The position numbers and the translations under genes are program-made. From CAYVSF01 sp046482855 (GTDB lineage Bacteria > Bacteroidota > Bacteroidia > Bacteroidales > UBA12077), in NCBI GenBank assembly GCA_046482855.1, contig JAWOEH010000042.1, forward strand, positions 1 through 28,246: a stretch of 28,246 nt of DNA, written 5' to 3'. Of this stretch, positions 15,542 to 23,060 are shown piece after piece. Below the pieces are notes generated by a model. It did no database searches. It saw nothing but the letters and a program-made list of their open reading frames with translations, and had not been told where the DNA came from. Positions within the stretch are counted from its first letter, which is position 1; each line of letters begins with the position of its first letter.

Positions 15542-16496
15542 AAGTCTTGCGTGTTGGGTAGTCAGTTATAATCAGCTCTTTGATGATGCCACGTTTTTGA
15601 GCATTGGAGTTAATTGCCCGGCGTGCTTGCACCCGGTGGATATGCCATTGCTGATAAAGATCGTCGAAAAAGTGGTCTTGTTTATTCTCGTTTTTTGGAT
15701 CGGAGTTACTCAGCATTACTTTGGCGTCTTTTGCAGCCAACCTGCCAAATGTTTCGGCCAGCTCTTTCTGTTGTTCATCGGCAAAAGCATGTCGGCTGTA
15801 GGCGGTAAAACTGGCGGTTTTGCTGATGGGCCGGTAGGGAGGATCGAAATAGACAAAGGCCGGGGTTTGCATGTCGGCTTCTACTTGCCGGAAATCTCCC
15901 TGCCGAATAACAGCCTTCTGCAATACCTCGGAAACCAGCCTTAAATTTTTGTCATCGCAAATGGAGGGGTTTTTGTAATCGCCGGCAGGCGTGTTAAACT
16001 CTCCCTTTTGGTTTAAACGGAAAAGTCCGTTGTAACAGGTTTTATTCAGGAAGATCATTTTGGCAGCACGGCCAATCCATGCTTCCTGAAAAGTTGTATG
16101 GTCAATTTTTGTGCGCTCCTCATTGTATTGGTTGCGCACATCGTAATACATCTCATTGCGCTTTTCGGGCATAAGCACTTTGTAGGTGGTTTCGTATACC
16201 CGAAGCTGTGCAATCAGCTCTTCCACTTTTTGTTGCACTACCTGGTAAACCAATATCAACTCTTCATTAATGTCGTACAGGTAAGCCTTCTCGACAGGAT
16301 ACCGGGAGATGATGTCGAAAAACACGGCTCCCCCGCCCAAAAAGGGCTCGTAGTAATGTTTTATCTTTCCGTCCTTCAATTCTTTTGGATAGTACCGACG
16401 GAAGGTTTCCAGTAACTGTCCTTTGCCGCCTGCCCATTTTAAAAAGGGACGGGGTTTGGGTACTTTCTCTTTAGTATGCGGGTGTTTTTGCTCCAT
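15522..16496 (-). CDS. DNA adenine methyltransferase, D12 class (Dam/DpnM-like)
   Basis: A 324-residue N6-adenine methyltransferase of the alpha (D12) class. Visible motifs: the N-terminal PFLKWAGGKGQL (about 17-28), SAM-binding EPFLGGGAVFF (50-60) and catalytic DPPY (218-221) in FVYFDPPYRP. The order motif I then DPPY and the overall length match Dam, DpnM and phage homologues, many of which methylate GATC; the actual target here is an inference. It precedes and overlaps a small PD-(D/E)XK nuclease gene, forming a compact modification-restriction unit. A promoter-like sequence lies only a few bases upstream of its start codon. It follows cobC on the same strand after 52 bp. Confidence 0.92.
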   Translation of the reverse strand: MEQKHPHTKEKVPKPRPFLKWAGGKGQLLETFRRYYPKELKDGKIKHYYEPFLGGGAVFFDIISRYPVEKAYLYDINEELILVYQVVQQKVEELIAQLRVYETTYKVLMPEKRNEMYYDVRNQYNEERTKIDHTTFQEAWIGRAAKMIFLNKTCYNGLFRLNQKGEFNTPAGDYKNPSICDDKNLRLVSEVLQKAVIRQGDFRQVEADMQTPAFVYFDPPYRPISKTASFTAYSRHAFADEQQKELAETFGRLAAKDAKVMLSNSDPKNENKQDHFFDDLYQQWHIHRVQARRAINSNAQKRGIIKELIITDYPTRKTYGKSGK

Positions 16497-16507
16497 AATT
16501 AAGTCAC

Positions 16508-16537
16508 CAAAGATAGTGATTTATGCCAAAAATGAAA
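16508..16537 (-). promoter_or_regulatory. Candidate promoter of the restriction-modification genes
   Basis: On the minus strand a perfect -7 element TATCTTTG (16508-16515) follows TTTC (16534-16537) at 18-nt spacing. The -7 element is only 11 bp from the methylase ATG, so a transcript from it would be almost leaderless. Confidence 0.45.
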
Positions 16538-16548
16538 CTAGCAAAGGG

Positions 16549-17070
16549 TTACCAATGGCGTCGTAAAACCTGTCCGTATTCTACCTTCAGATCAAAGGCA
16601 CGGGAGATGGAAACTTCATCGATTATGGCACAGAGGCTGCGAATAACACCTGCATGGGTGACAATAATGGCCCGCTGACAGGATCTCTTTTCTAATGACC
16701 GCAAAAACGAGAGGGCGCGCACCCACACATCCTGAAACGATTCGCCACCCGGCGTGTTTAGCTGGGTGTAGTTGTTCATCCACTGTTTGCCGTAGGGCGT
16801 TTCATAAATAGTGTCCCATGTTTGCATTTCCCAGCTTCCAAAATGCATTTCCCGTAGCCGTGGGTCGGTTTTGTAGTTGGGATCGATGGCCCGGGCTAAT
16901 TCTTTGCAACGTTTGAGGGGACTGCTGAAGCAAATATCAGCTTTTGGCACAGAGGCTGCAAGTTGCCGGATTTTCTCCTGATACGGTGCTTTTAAAGCTA
17001 CATCGGTTTGGCCATAACACAGCTTACTGTCTACAGCTACGGGCAGGTGTCGTATGAGTATCAGTTCCAT
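16549..17070 (-). CDS. cobC: Alpha-ribazole phosphatase (histidine phosphatase family)
   Basis: A 173-residue histidine phosphatase. CobC removes phosphate from alpha-ribazole-5'-phosphate (or the cobalamin phosphate) in the last steps of nucleotide-loop assembly. The start at 17070 is preferred because it begins MELILIRH, placing the catalytic Arg7-His8 at the N-terminus; the longer frame is an overlap with cobS. The CobC signature CYGQTDVAL (18-26), the SSPLKRC segment (49-55), the acid residue in REMHFGSWE (73-81) and the second histidine in THAGVIRSL (His139) are all present. The start overlaps the cobS stop by 10 nt. It is the last gene of the B12 operon. Confidence 0.92.
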   Translation of the reverse strand: MELILIRHLPVAVDSKLCYGQTDVALKAPYQEKIRQLAASVPKADICFSSPLKRCKELARAIDPNYKTDPRLREMHFGSWEMQTWDTIYETPYGKQWMNNYTQLNTPGGESFQDVWVRALSFLRSLEKRSCQRAIIVTHAGVIRSLCAIIDEVSISRAFDLKVEYGQVLRRHW

Positions 17071-17864
17071 GGCCAATCGGGAAATAGGGTAGGCCCATAA
17101 TAGCTGCTCAGGCCCAGCCAGGTGAGGTAAATCAGTAATTCGGCAAGCTGTTGGGTTGCGCCCAGACAATCGCCGGTAAAGCCACCTATCCATTTTTCAA
17201 AGTACACTTTCATGCGCCAGATAAGCAGAGGCATAGGCAATAACACTACCAGGTAGATAAGTTTTGGTATTAGCAACAGTGCCGGAAGAGCCAGCAGTGT
17301 TGCCCATACATAATCCCATGTGTGTAGTTGCTTCCCTACGGGTTTTGTTTTTGAAGTGGCGTCTAAGCGTGCATATGCCGAAAAACGAACCAGGTTTAAG
17401 GCAGTCCATCGGCTCCAAACGTGTGCCACAAGTAGGGCGGGAATAACATAAGGTGCCGGCAGGGCAATGAGCGCCAGAAATTTGGCAGCCAGTAATCCCA
17501 TGAGACCTACCGTGCCATAAGTTCCCAGCCGGCTGTCCTTCATAATGGTAAGAATTCTTTCGGCCGTCCAGCCCCCGCCAAAGCCATCGCACACATCTGC
17601 AAAGCCATCCTCATGGAAGGCTCCCGTGAGCCATATGGGGGCAATCATGGCTAAAAGGACTGACAACGTTGGCGGAAAAACAAGGCTGCTTAAACTGTAC
17701 ACGAGCACGGCAAAACCTCCGGTAATAAATCCGATAGCCGGGAAGTATCGTGAGCTTTGATTCAGTTTATCATCTGAATATGCTACCCATTTTGGGCACG
17801 GAACACGGGTGTAAAAAAGCAAGGCAATAAAGAATAGTTCCAGTTGTTTTTTCATATGCGCCAT
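17061..17864 (-). CDS. cobS: Adenosylcobinamide-GDP ribazoletransferase (cobalamin synthase)
   Basis: A 267-residue polytopic inner-membrane enzyme that joins adenosylcobinamide-GDP to alpha-ribazole (or its phosphate), completing cobalamin. The CobS hallmark FHEDGFADVCDGFGGG (about 83-98) carries the metal-binding acidic residues; MKDSRLGTYG follows, and GDCLGATQQ lies near the C-terminus. Several hydrophobic helices are evident. The frame can start at 17864 or at a second ATG at 17855 (MKKQLELFF); the latter resembles family starts and is equally likely. A 13-bp hairpin sits in the 111-nt gap after cobT. Confidence 0.94.
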   Translation of the reverse strand: MAHMKKQLELFFIALLFYTRVPCPKWVAYSDDKLNQSSRYFPAIGFITGGFAVLVYSLSSLVFPPTLSVLLAMIAPIWLTGAFHEDGFADVCDGFGGGWTAERILTIMKDSRLGTYGTVGLMGLLAAKFLALIALPAPYVIPALLVAHVWSRWTALNLVRFSAYARLDATSKTKPVGKQLHTWDYVWATLLALPALLLIPKLIYLVVLLPMPLLIWRMKVYFEKWIGGFTGDCLGATQQLAELLIYLTWLGLSSYYGPTLFPDWPWN

Positions 17865-17882
17865 ATTTTAGGCGATTATTTT

Positions 17883-17916
17883 ACGGAAAGATCTTGCTGA
17901 GAAAAGATCTTTCCGT
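17883..17916 (-). repeat. Perfect 13-bp hairpin between cobT and cobS
   Basis: ACGGAAAGATCTT (17883-17895) pairs with 17904-17916 across an 8-nt loop. Neither orientation has a T-tract, so it is not an obvious terminator. It may be an mRNA processing or stability element within the operon. Each arm contains one AGATCT site. Confidence 0.6.
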
Positions 17917-17975
17917 GGCAAAGATGAAAAAAATAAAAGGCAAAAAGAAACGCAAAACTTGTATGGTATGCCGTG

Positions 17976-18986
17976 TTATGCTTGTTTACCGGAAACATTT
18001 GCCGAGTCGAAACTGGCCATTTGGTTCAGAAAGGCGATGGCCGATTGTACCAGCGGAAAGGCTATGGCTGCTCCTGTGCCTTCGCCCAGGCGCATCTGAA
18101 GGTGCAGCAAGGGCTCCGCGTTCAGGTAATTGAGCATGTGTTTGTGGCCTTGTTCGCCTGATTGATGGGTAAACAGGCAGGCTTGCTGCACCGAAGGCTC
18201 CATGCCGATGGCAACCATAACTGCCGATGTGGCAATAAATCCATCTACCAGAATAAGCATTCGGTGTTTGGCAGCTTCCAGGCAGGCTCCGCACATGGTG
18301 GCAATTTCCAACCCGCCAAAAGTAGCCAGGCGCTTCATGGGATCCTGAATGCCGGGATGTTTTTCGAGGGCTTTTGTAAGAATGTCAATTTTCTTACGGA
18401 GGCCTTTATCGTCGTGTCCTGTTCCTCTGTCGGTGCAGGCGGCAATGGGTAGGTTGGCGAACTGGCTAAGCAATAAGGAGGCTGCCGAGGTGTTGCCGAT
18501 GCCCATCTCGCCAAAGGCAATAATATTGGTTCCTTCCCGTGCCTGGCGGTCTACTATATCGCGTCCGTTTTGCAGGGCTTGTTTGCACTCATCCATGGTC
18601 ATGGCAGGTGCCTCCAGGATGTTGCGTGTGCCTTTTCGCACTTTTGCGGCTATCAGCATGGGGTGCGCCGGGAAATCGGTATCTACGCCTGCATCTACTA
18701 CTTTTAGCTGTAGGTTGTGTTGGTTACAAAATACATTGATGGCAGCTCCGCCATCCAGAAAATTCTGGACCATCTGACAGGTCACGGCTTTGGGGTAGGC
18801 GCTTACGCCTGCCTCGGTGAGGCCATGGTCAGCAGCAAAAGTGAAAACCGCCGGCTTTTTTATCTCCGGGGTCAGTGTTTTTTGCAATAATCCAACTTGC
18901 AGGGCAATTTTTTCCAGTTTACCCAGCGAGCCCAGCGGTTTTGTTTTTGTATCGATTTTGTGTTGTAATTGTTCTTGTAGAGTCAT
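17976..18986 (-). CDS. cobT: Nicotinate-nucleotide--dimethylbenzimidazole phosphoribosyltransferase
   Basis: A 336-residue CobT, which transfers phosphoribose from nicotinate mononucleotide to the lower-ligand base to give alpha-ribazole phosphate. Family signatures: KPLGSLGKLE (16-25), AADHGLTEAGVSAYP (51-65), GEMGIGNTSAAS in the middle, and C-terminal LGEGTGAA with the catalytic glutamate (about Glu302). Length is normal. The start codon overlaps the cobU stop codon in a TAATG arrangement, implying translational coupling. Confidence 0.97.
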   Translation of the reverse strand: MTLQEQLQHKIDTKTKPLGSLGKLEKIALQVGLLQKTLTPEIKKPAVFTFAADHGLTEAGVSAYPKAVTCQMVQNFLDGGAAINVFCNQHNLQLKVVDAGVDTDFPAHPMLIAAKVRKGTRNILEAPAMTMDECKQALQNGRDIVDRQAREGTNIIAFGEMGIGNTSAASLLLSQFANLPIAACTDRGTGHDDKGLRKKIDILTKALEKHPGIQDPMKRLATFGGLEIATMCGACLEAAKHRMLILVDGFIATSAVMVAIGMEPSVQQACLFTHQSGEQGHKHMLNYLNAEPLLHLQMRLGEGTGAAIAFPLVQSAIAFLNQMASFDSANVSGKQA

Positions 18987-19498
18987 TATTCTTTGATTTT
19001 TAAGGGGATGCCGGATACCATGAACACTACTTGGTGGGCTTGTTGTGCCAAAAATTGATTGGTCCAGCCTTGCAGGTCGGTAAACATGCGTCCTAATGAG
19101 GTGTCGGCATGCAGTCCCATGCCAATTTCATTGGATACCACAAAAAGTTGCCCCTCTTGGTTTGCCAACTTTGTAAACTCGGATTTAGCAAAGGCCAGCG
19201 AGGCTTCCGGGTTGTTCGTGCAATGGTCGATAATGTTTGTCAGCCAAAGAGTTATGCAGTCAAGTACGGCTGCTTGCCCATTTAGCTGTATGTTCGACAG
19301 GTAAAGAGGTTCTTCAAGGGTGGTCCATCTTTCATCTCTGTCGGCACGGTGCCGTTTAATGCGGCTGGCAAATTCATCATCCCAAACTTTAGCCGTAGCA
19401 ATATAAAGGGGATGGCTTTGTTGGCGCAAGGCCATTTTTTGTGCGTAACTGCTTTTTCCGGATCGTTGACCGCCTGTGATGAAAACTATTTGTGCCAT
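18986..19498 (-). CDS. cobU: Adenosylcobinamide kinase / adenosylcobinamide-phosphate guanylyltransferase
   Basis: A 170-residue bifunctional CobU. It phosphorylates adenosylcobinamide and attaches GMP, giving adenosylcobinamide-GDP for CobS. The P-loop GGQRSGKS is at 9-16, and RIKRHRADRDERWTTLEEP (46-64) holds the histidine expected to be guanylylated (probably His50). A VVSNEIGMG segment near the middle is also typical. It begins 236 nt after the btuG stop, across a structured spacer, and ends coupled to cobT. Confidence 0.95.
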   Translation of the reverse strand: MAQIVFITGGQRSGKSSYAQKMALRQQSHPLYIATAKVWDDEFASRIKRHRADRDERWTTLEEPLYLSNIQLNGQAAVLDCITLWLTNIIDHCTNNPEASLAFAKSEFTKLANQEGQLFVVSNEIGMGLHADTSLGRMFTDLQGWTNQFLAQQAHQVVFMVSGIPLKIKE

Positions 19499-19733
19499 AG
19501 CCTTATTTTTTGCGGAAGGTACAAAGGATTTTGTAAACGTATGTATGAATTTTAGGAATTGTAGGATAGGGAAGGGAGGCTATCCGAAGAAGTGAAATAC
19601 GCCTTTTACGAAAACTACCTATTGGCTCCTTTCTGGAGAGCCTCCCTTGATTCCCGAGGTATAGTACGAGGCCACAGACTTTATCGGTTGACAGATAAAG
19701 ACCTCGCATAAAGATCTTACCGAATAAACTTGC
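19499..19733 (-). other. Structured non-coding spacer inside the B12 operon
   Basis: This 235-nt gap between btuG and cobU has unusual pairing potential on the minus strand. A hairpin of CTTTATC/GATAAAG is enclosed by a CGAGG/CCTCG pair (about 19669-19706). A perfect 10-bp long-range repeat AAGGGAGGCT/AGCCTCCCTT (19572-19581 with 19639-19648) encloses about 57 nt. A local hairpin GGCTCTCC/GGAG(C)C (about 19624-19642) would compete with that long-range stem. No cobalamin-riboswitch core motifs are present. No T-tract terminator and no gene were found. Confidence 0.45.
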
Positions 19734-20825
19734 TTAAAATGGGCGTTCCGGTGTTTTGCCAATTCCATTGGGGCCTACCCCAGCAGTATACTCGCCCAGC
19801 TTATTGCCTGCATAATCGTAGCGGATCAACTTTCCGGATTCTGAGAATGAGGGGGCTACGCCTACATAAAGTACATCCTTATCCGGTTCGGTTCCGAAAC
19901 CATAAGCGGCTACGTTTATAAAGGGTTCTCCAGGAGCGGATGTTTCGTTTATATTCATGGCATATATTCCCTGAACGCCATAGCCTCCGCCATAGTACAG
20001 GGTGTTCCCATCGCGGCTGATAGCCAGTTTTCCGGGATGCATTGTTTGGCTAATGTCGATAGTTTGCAGCACCTCGTTGTTTTCGGGGTTGATTTGTACC
20101 AACTGAGAGGGCGTTTGGGTTTTGATGGAAAAATCGTCGTTATAGGTGATATACCCGTGGCACAGCACCCACAGTTTATCATTGGCATCCATAACAAGCG
20201 ACTTGGGACAGTCGCCAACTTCAATGGTATCAACAACCTCGTTTTGGTTTGTGGAAATAACAGTTAGGGTATTGTCGTAACCATACCCTCCGCCATTGGC
20301 AACGTATACATAGTTCTGGTAAGCCAAAAGCTCTTCGGGGCCATTCCCCACATTTAGGGTATCGGCATTTTCGTAGCTTTCTTTGTGGAATACGCGAATC
20401 TGTCCATTTTTGCCCCACTGCGATACATAAAGTTGTCCGTTGCCGGCAACTTCCGCATACCTGGGGCCCTTCAGGCCTTCTAGCGTAGCTTTTTGCGTGA
20501 GCGTAAAGCGGTTGGCTATTTCCACTTTATTGGAGGCATTTACCACAATGTACACTTTGTCGTCGTGGGTTTCAATGTCCTGAACAACGTCACCTAGCTG
20601 ACGGCCGTTAACTTCTTGGAAAATGTTATTGGCAATGCTGTCGCCTTCGTAGCTGTAGTAGCTTATGGAGCCGTTTCCGGTCCCGAAACTCCCCTCATTG
20701 GAGATGAGTACTCCTTTGTCGAAGGTGCCACGAATGTTGTTGTCGTCGTCATCACAAGCGGTAAAAATAGCTGCAATAAACAGCAGGGCAAAGGCCCACT
20801 GTAAGTGTGTGCGTTTTGTTTTCAT
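19734..20825 (-). CDS. btuG: Surface cobalamin-binding beta-propeller lipoprotein (BtuG-like, DUF5074/YncE type)
   Basis: A 363-residue lipoprotein: signal peptide, lipobox ending in Cys24, then DDDD, the acidic stretch after the cysteine typical of surface-exposed lipoproteins in this phylum. The remainder is a repetitive beta-propeller with YncE-like blades such as GNGPEELLAYQNYVYVANGG, VGDCPKSLVMDANDKLWVLC and HPGKLAISRDGNTLYYGG. In Bacteroides, BtuG is a seven-bladed propeller lipoprotein that binds B12 very tightly and docks on BtuB. Position 22 nt after btuB and behind the riboswitch supports that assignment; the binding residues were not checked. Confidence 0.85.
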   Translation of the reverse strand: MKTKRTHLQWAFALLFIAAIFTACDDDDNNIRGTFDKGVLISNEGSFGTGNGSISYYSYEGDSIANNIFQEVNGRQLGDVVQDIETHDDKVYIVVNASNKVEIANRFTLTQKATLEGLKGPRYAEVAGNGQLYVSQWGKNGQIRVFHKESYENADTLNVGNGPEELLAYQNYVYVANGGGYGYDNTLTVISTNQNEVVDTIEVGDCPKSLVMDANDKLWVLCHGYITYNDDFSIKTQTPSQLVQINPENNEVLQTIDISQTMHPGKLAISRDGNTLYYGGGYGVQGIYAMNINETSAPGEPFINVAAYGFGTEPDKDVLYVGVAPSFSESGKLIRYDYAGNKLGEYTAGVGPNGIGKTPERPF

Positions 20826-20847
20826 AATACTGTAAAAAATTTATGGG

Positions 20848-22746
20848 TTACTTAAATGAAAATTCAATTGTAAATTGGTAGTTGCGTAAAGGCATGGGAT
20901 AAAAAGCCATTACCTGATAGGAAGCATTCCACAGGTTATTGATGTGTGCGGCCAGGCGTATATTCACGGGTTGCCACTCGAGCGTAGTACTTAGTTGTAC
21001 TGACCCTGTATGATAGGCTTCAATGGGTAATCCGGAGTGATCTTCAGTAATGTATCGTTTGCCTATGTAGCTGTGAAAATAGGTAAAGCTGTGTTTCTTA
21101 TAGCGTACTGTAGCGCTGGTTTTTGTTTCGTGCTGCGGTACGTACATCAGCTGTTTCCCTTGCTTAGCCGAATGTTCTCCTTCGTTTGTGGAGCGTGTAA
21201 AGCCATAACGGGCATTTACAGTCGTGCGCCATTGTCCGGTATGGTAGGTCCATTTAGCATCTACCTCCACCCCACGCGACCAAACTTTTTGCACATTGTC
21301 AGGTGACCACTTGCCTTGAGCGGGTACCCAAATGATCCAATCCTGTATGCGGCTGTGAAAAACAGTACTTCCCAATTGTAGGGTGCTGTTTCCTAAGGCT
21401 TCGATCCATTTTATTCCTAAATCGCTGCTGTAGCCATCTTCTGGCTGCAAATCGGGATTGCCCCAATTTCCCCAATAGAGTTCGTTGAAGGTGGGGAGAC
21501 GATAGTTCCGCGCCAGGTTTGCCTGAAAGCTCACCTGTTTTATTGGCGAATACCTAAGGCCCAATGAGGGAATAAAGGGTGTGAAATGATCATCTACAAA
21601 CTCTTGCCGGAGCGTTAGCGTGCTTGCCCATTGATTGTTCTTTGAAAAGAGTTTTAGCGAGGAGTAAATACTTGCACGATTTTGGTTGGTACCGATTGGG
21701 TACGTACTGGCATCGGACCACAGGTAAGCATAGTGCAGACCTGTATTAAGGGTAATGTGCTCTGCAACTCGAAAATCGTTTTCTACCTCGGTTCGCACCG
21801 ATTGGGCCTGACTAAGGGAGCCGGGCTCTCCATCGGTTGTTTCCGGGTTGTAATAATCCGTTTTTTCCAGAAAGATCCCTGCCCGTGCATGAAAGTTATG
21901 TTGTTGCCAGGGCGAACTGAAACTTACCACACCACGGAAATGCTCGTCTTCCTGTTGGGCTTGGTTGGTGGCCTTAAACATGTTAGGTGGAATCTCTTTG
22001 TCGTTAAACTGATACCACAAATGGGTTTCCAGTTTGCTCTTGCCCAAAGCTATGGCGTTGCTCTGTAAGATTCCTATTTTTTTTACTGCTGCATTGGAGG
22101 TTCTTTCCCGTGGAGAGTTAATTCGTTGGGTATTGATAAACTCAAAATTGTTTTCAGCTGATTTATGGTATATTTTTAGCGCATGTCCCGTTGATTCGGT
22201 GCCCATTTTAAAGGAGGCTAATGTGCTGTACGAATGGAAGCTGCCCAGCTGATGCGTGACGGAGGTAGAAAAATCGGGATTAATTTGCAGGGTATTGTTC
22301 AGGTGTACCACACCCCCAATGGCGCCGCTTCCATAAAGCGCTCCGGCGCCTCCGTATTGTACCTGTACATCTTCGATAAACCCTGCCGGCAGTTGCGACA
22401 TGTCTACGCCTCCATTCATGGGGCTCTGCAGACTGAAACCATTCCAAACTACGGCCGTGTGGTTACTGCCTGCTCCCCGCAAAGATACCGAGGTAAGGCC
22501 ATCGACACCATAGGATTTTATGCTGGCTAAAGTAGCCTGATTAAGCATGTCGGCTACTGAGTTGGCCCGGTTTTGTTGGCGGGTAAGATCGGTTATACGC
22601 TGCACCTTGGCGCCTGTGGTATAGTTGATAAGTCGCGGAGCGCTTACAACCACCTCTTCCAGTTTCAGGGTGTCGGTGGTTAACGACTGCGCTCTTAAAT
22701 GGAGCGCAATGAAGACAATAAGGGATGTGAATACAATCTTTTTCAT
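20848..22746 (-). CDS. btuB: TonB-dependent vitamin B12 outer-membrane receptor
   Basis: A 632-residue TonB-dependent receptor. The start at 22746 (MKKIVFTSL) gives a proper signal peptide ending LRAQ; an ATG 21 nt upstream is less likely. TonB-box-like LEEVVVSAP follows, then the plug with SVADMLNQ, SVSLRGAGSNHTAVVWNG and GAGALYGSGAIGGVVHL, then a 22-strand barrel ending in an aromatic residue near the C-terminus (FSFK). The size is closer to BtuB/FepA than to SusC. The cobalamin riboswitch directly upstream and BtuG and cob genes downstream identify the substrate as a corrinoid. Confidence 0.93.
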   Translation of the reverse strand: MKKIVFTSLIVFIALHLRAQSLTTDTLKLEEVVVSAPRLINYTTGAKVQRITDLTRQQNRANSVADMLNQATLASIKSYGVDGLTSVSLRGAGSNHTAVVWNGFSLQSPMNGGVDMSQLPAGFIEDVQVQYGGAGALYGSGAIGGVVHLNNTLQINPDFSTSVTHQLGSFHSYSTLASFKMGTESTGHALKIYHKSAENNFEFINTQRINSPRERTSNAAVKKIGILQSNAIALGKSKLETHLWYQFNDKEIPPNMFKATNQAQQEDEHFRGVVSFSSPWQQHNFHARAGIFLEKTDYYNPETTDGEPGSLSQAQSVRTEVENDFRVAEHITLNTGLHYAYLWSDASTYPIGTNQNRASIYSSLKLFSKNNQWASTLTLRQEFVDDHFTPFIPSLGLRYSPIKQVSFQANLARNYRLPTFNELYWGNWGNPDLQPEDGYSSDLGIKWIEALGNSTLQLGSTVFHSRIQDWIIWVPAQGKWSPDNVQKVWSRGVEVDAKWTYHTGQWRTTVNARYGFTRSTNEGEHSAKQGKQLMYVPQHETKTSATVRYKKHSFTYFHSYIGKRYITEDHSGLPIEAYHTGSVQLSTTLEWQPVNIRLAAHINNLWNASYQVMAFYPMPLRNYQFTIEFSFK

Positions 22747-22867
22747 GAATACAAATGAATTAATCAATACACTGATTTATTCATTCGTAACCTGGGAAAA
22801 GTAAGGAGTAGGTAGTTGAACTACACAAACACCTTCGCTTTTTTTCCGAAAGCTACAAATGTTGCGT

Positions 22868-23031
22868 AATGGCAGGTCTTCTGACTTACTCCCCCGCCGT
22901 CGGCCTTCCCGCATAAAGCAGTGGCACATGAAGACTTTGGGTTAAATGGAGCTTACAGCAGCGGAAACTGCTCAGGATTCTCACCTGATTCCCTTCGGAG
23001 ATATTCCTTCTCCGATTCCATTACAGGCACA
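22868..23031 (-). promoter_or_regulatory. Cobalamin riboswitch controlling btuB-btuG-cobUTSC
   Basis: On the minus strand the conserved AdoCbl/cobalamin aptamer blocks appear in order: a GCCTGTAATGGAAT-type 5' segment, GAAGGGAA, the GGTG-AA-CC-GAGCAG region, CCGCTGCTGTAA (the B12 box region), and the 3' block AGTCAGAAGACCTGCC (22871-22886). B12 binding should repress the downstream transport and salvage genes. About 120 nt separate the aptamer from the btuB start; no clear intrinsic terminator was seen there, so control may be translational. Confidence 0.95.
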
Positions 23032-23060
23032 AATGTAAACGCTTATTCTGATAACGCAAA
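23030..23060 (-). promoter_or_regulatory. Consensus Bacteroidota promoter of the B12 operon
   Basis: On the minus strand TTTG (23057-23060), 19 nt, TACATTTG (23030-23037): a perfect match to the -33/-7 consensus. Initiation near 23023 would start the transcript exactly at the 5' edge of the riboswitch. The -33 box lies within the last codons of the upstream reading frame. Confidence 0.75.

Noticed and set aside
19499..19733. Second cobalamin riboswitch before cobU
   Set aside because: None of the conserved aptamer blocks (GCAGTTTCCGC-like region, AGTCAGAAGACC-like 3' block) are present.
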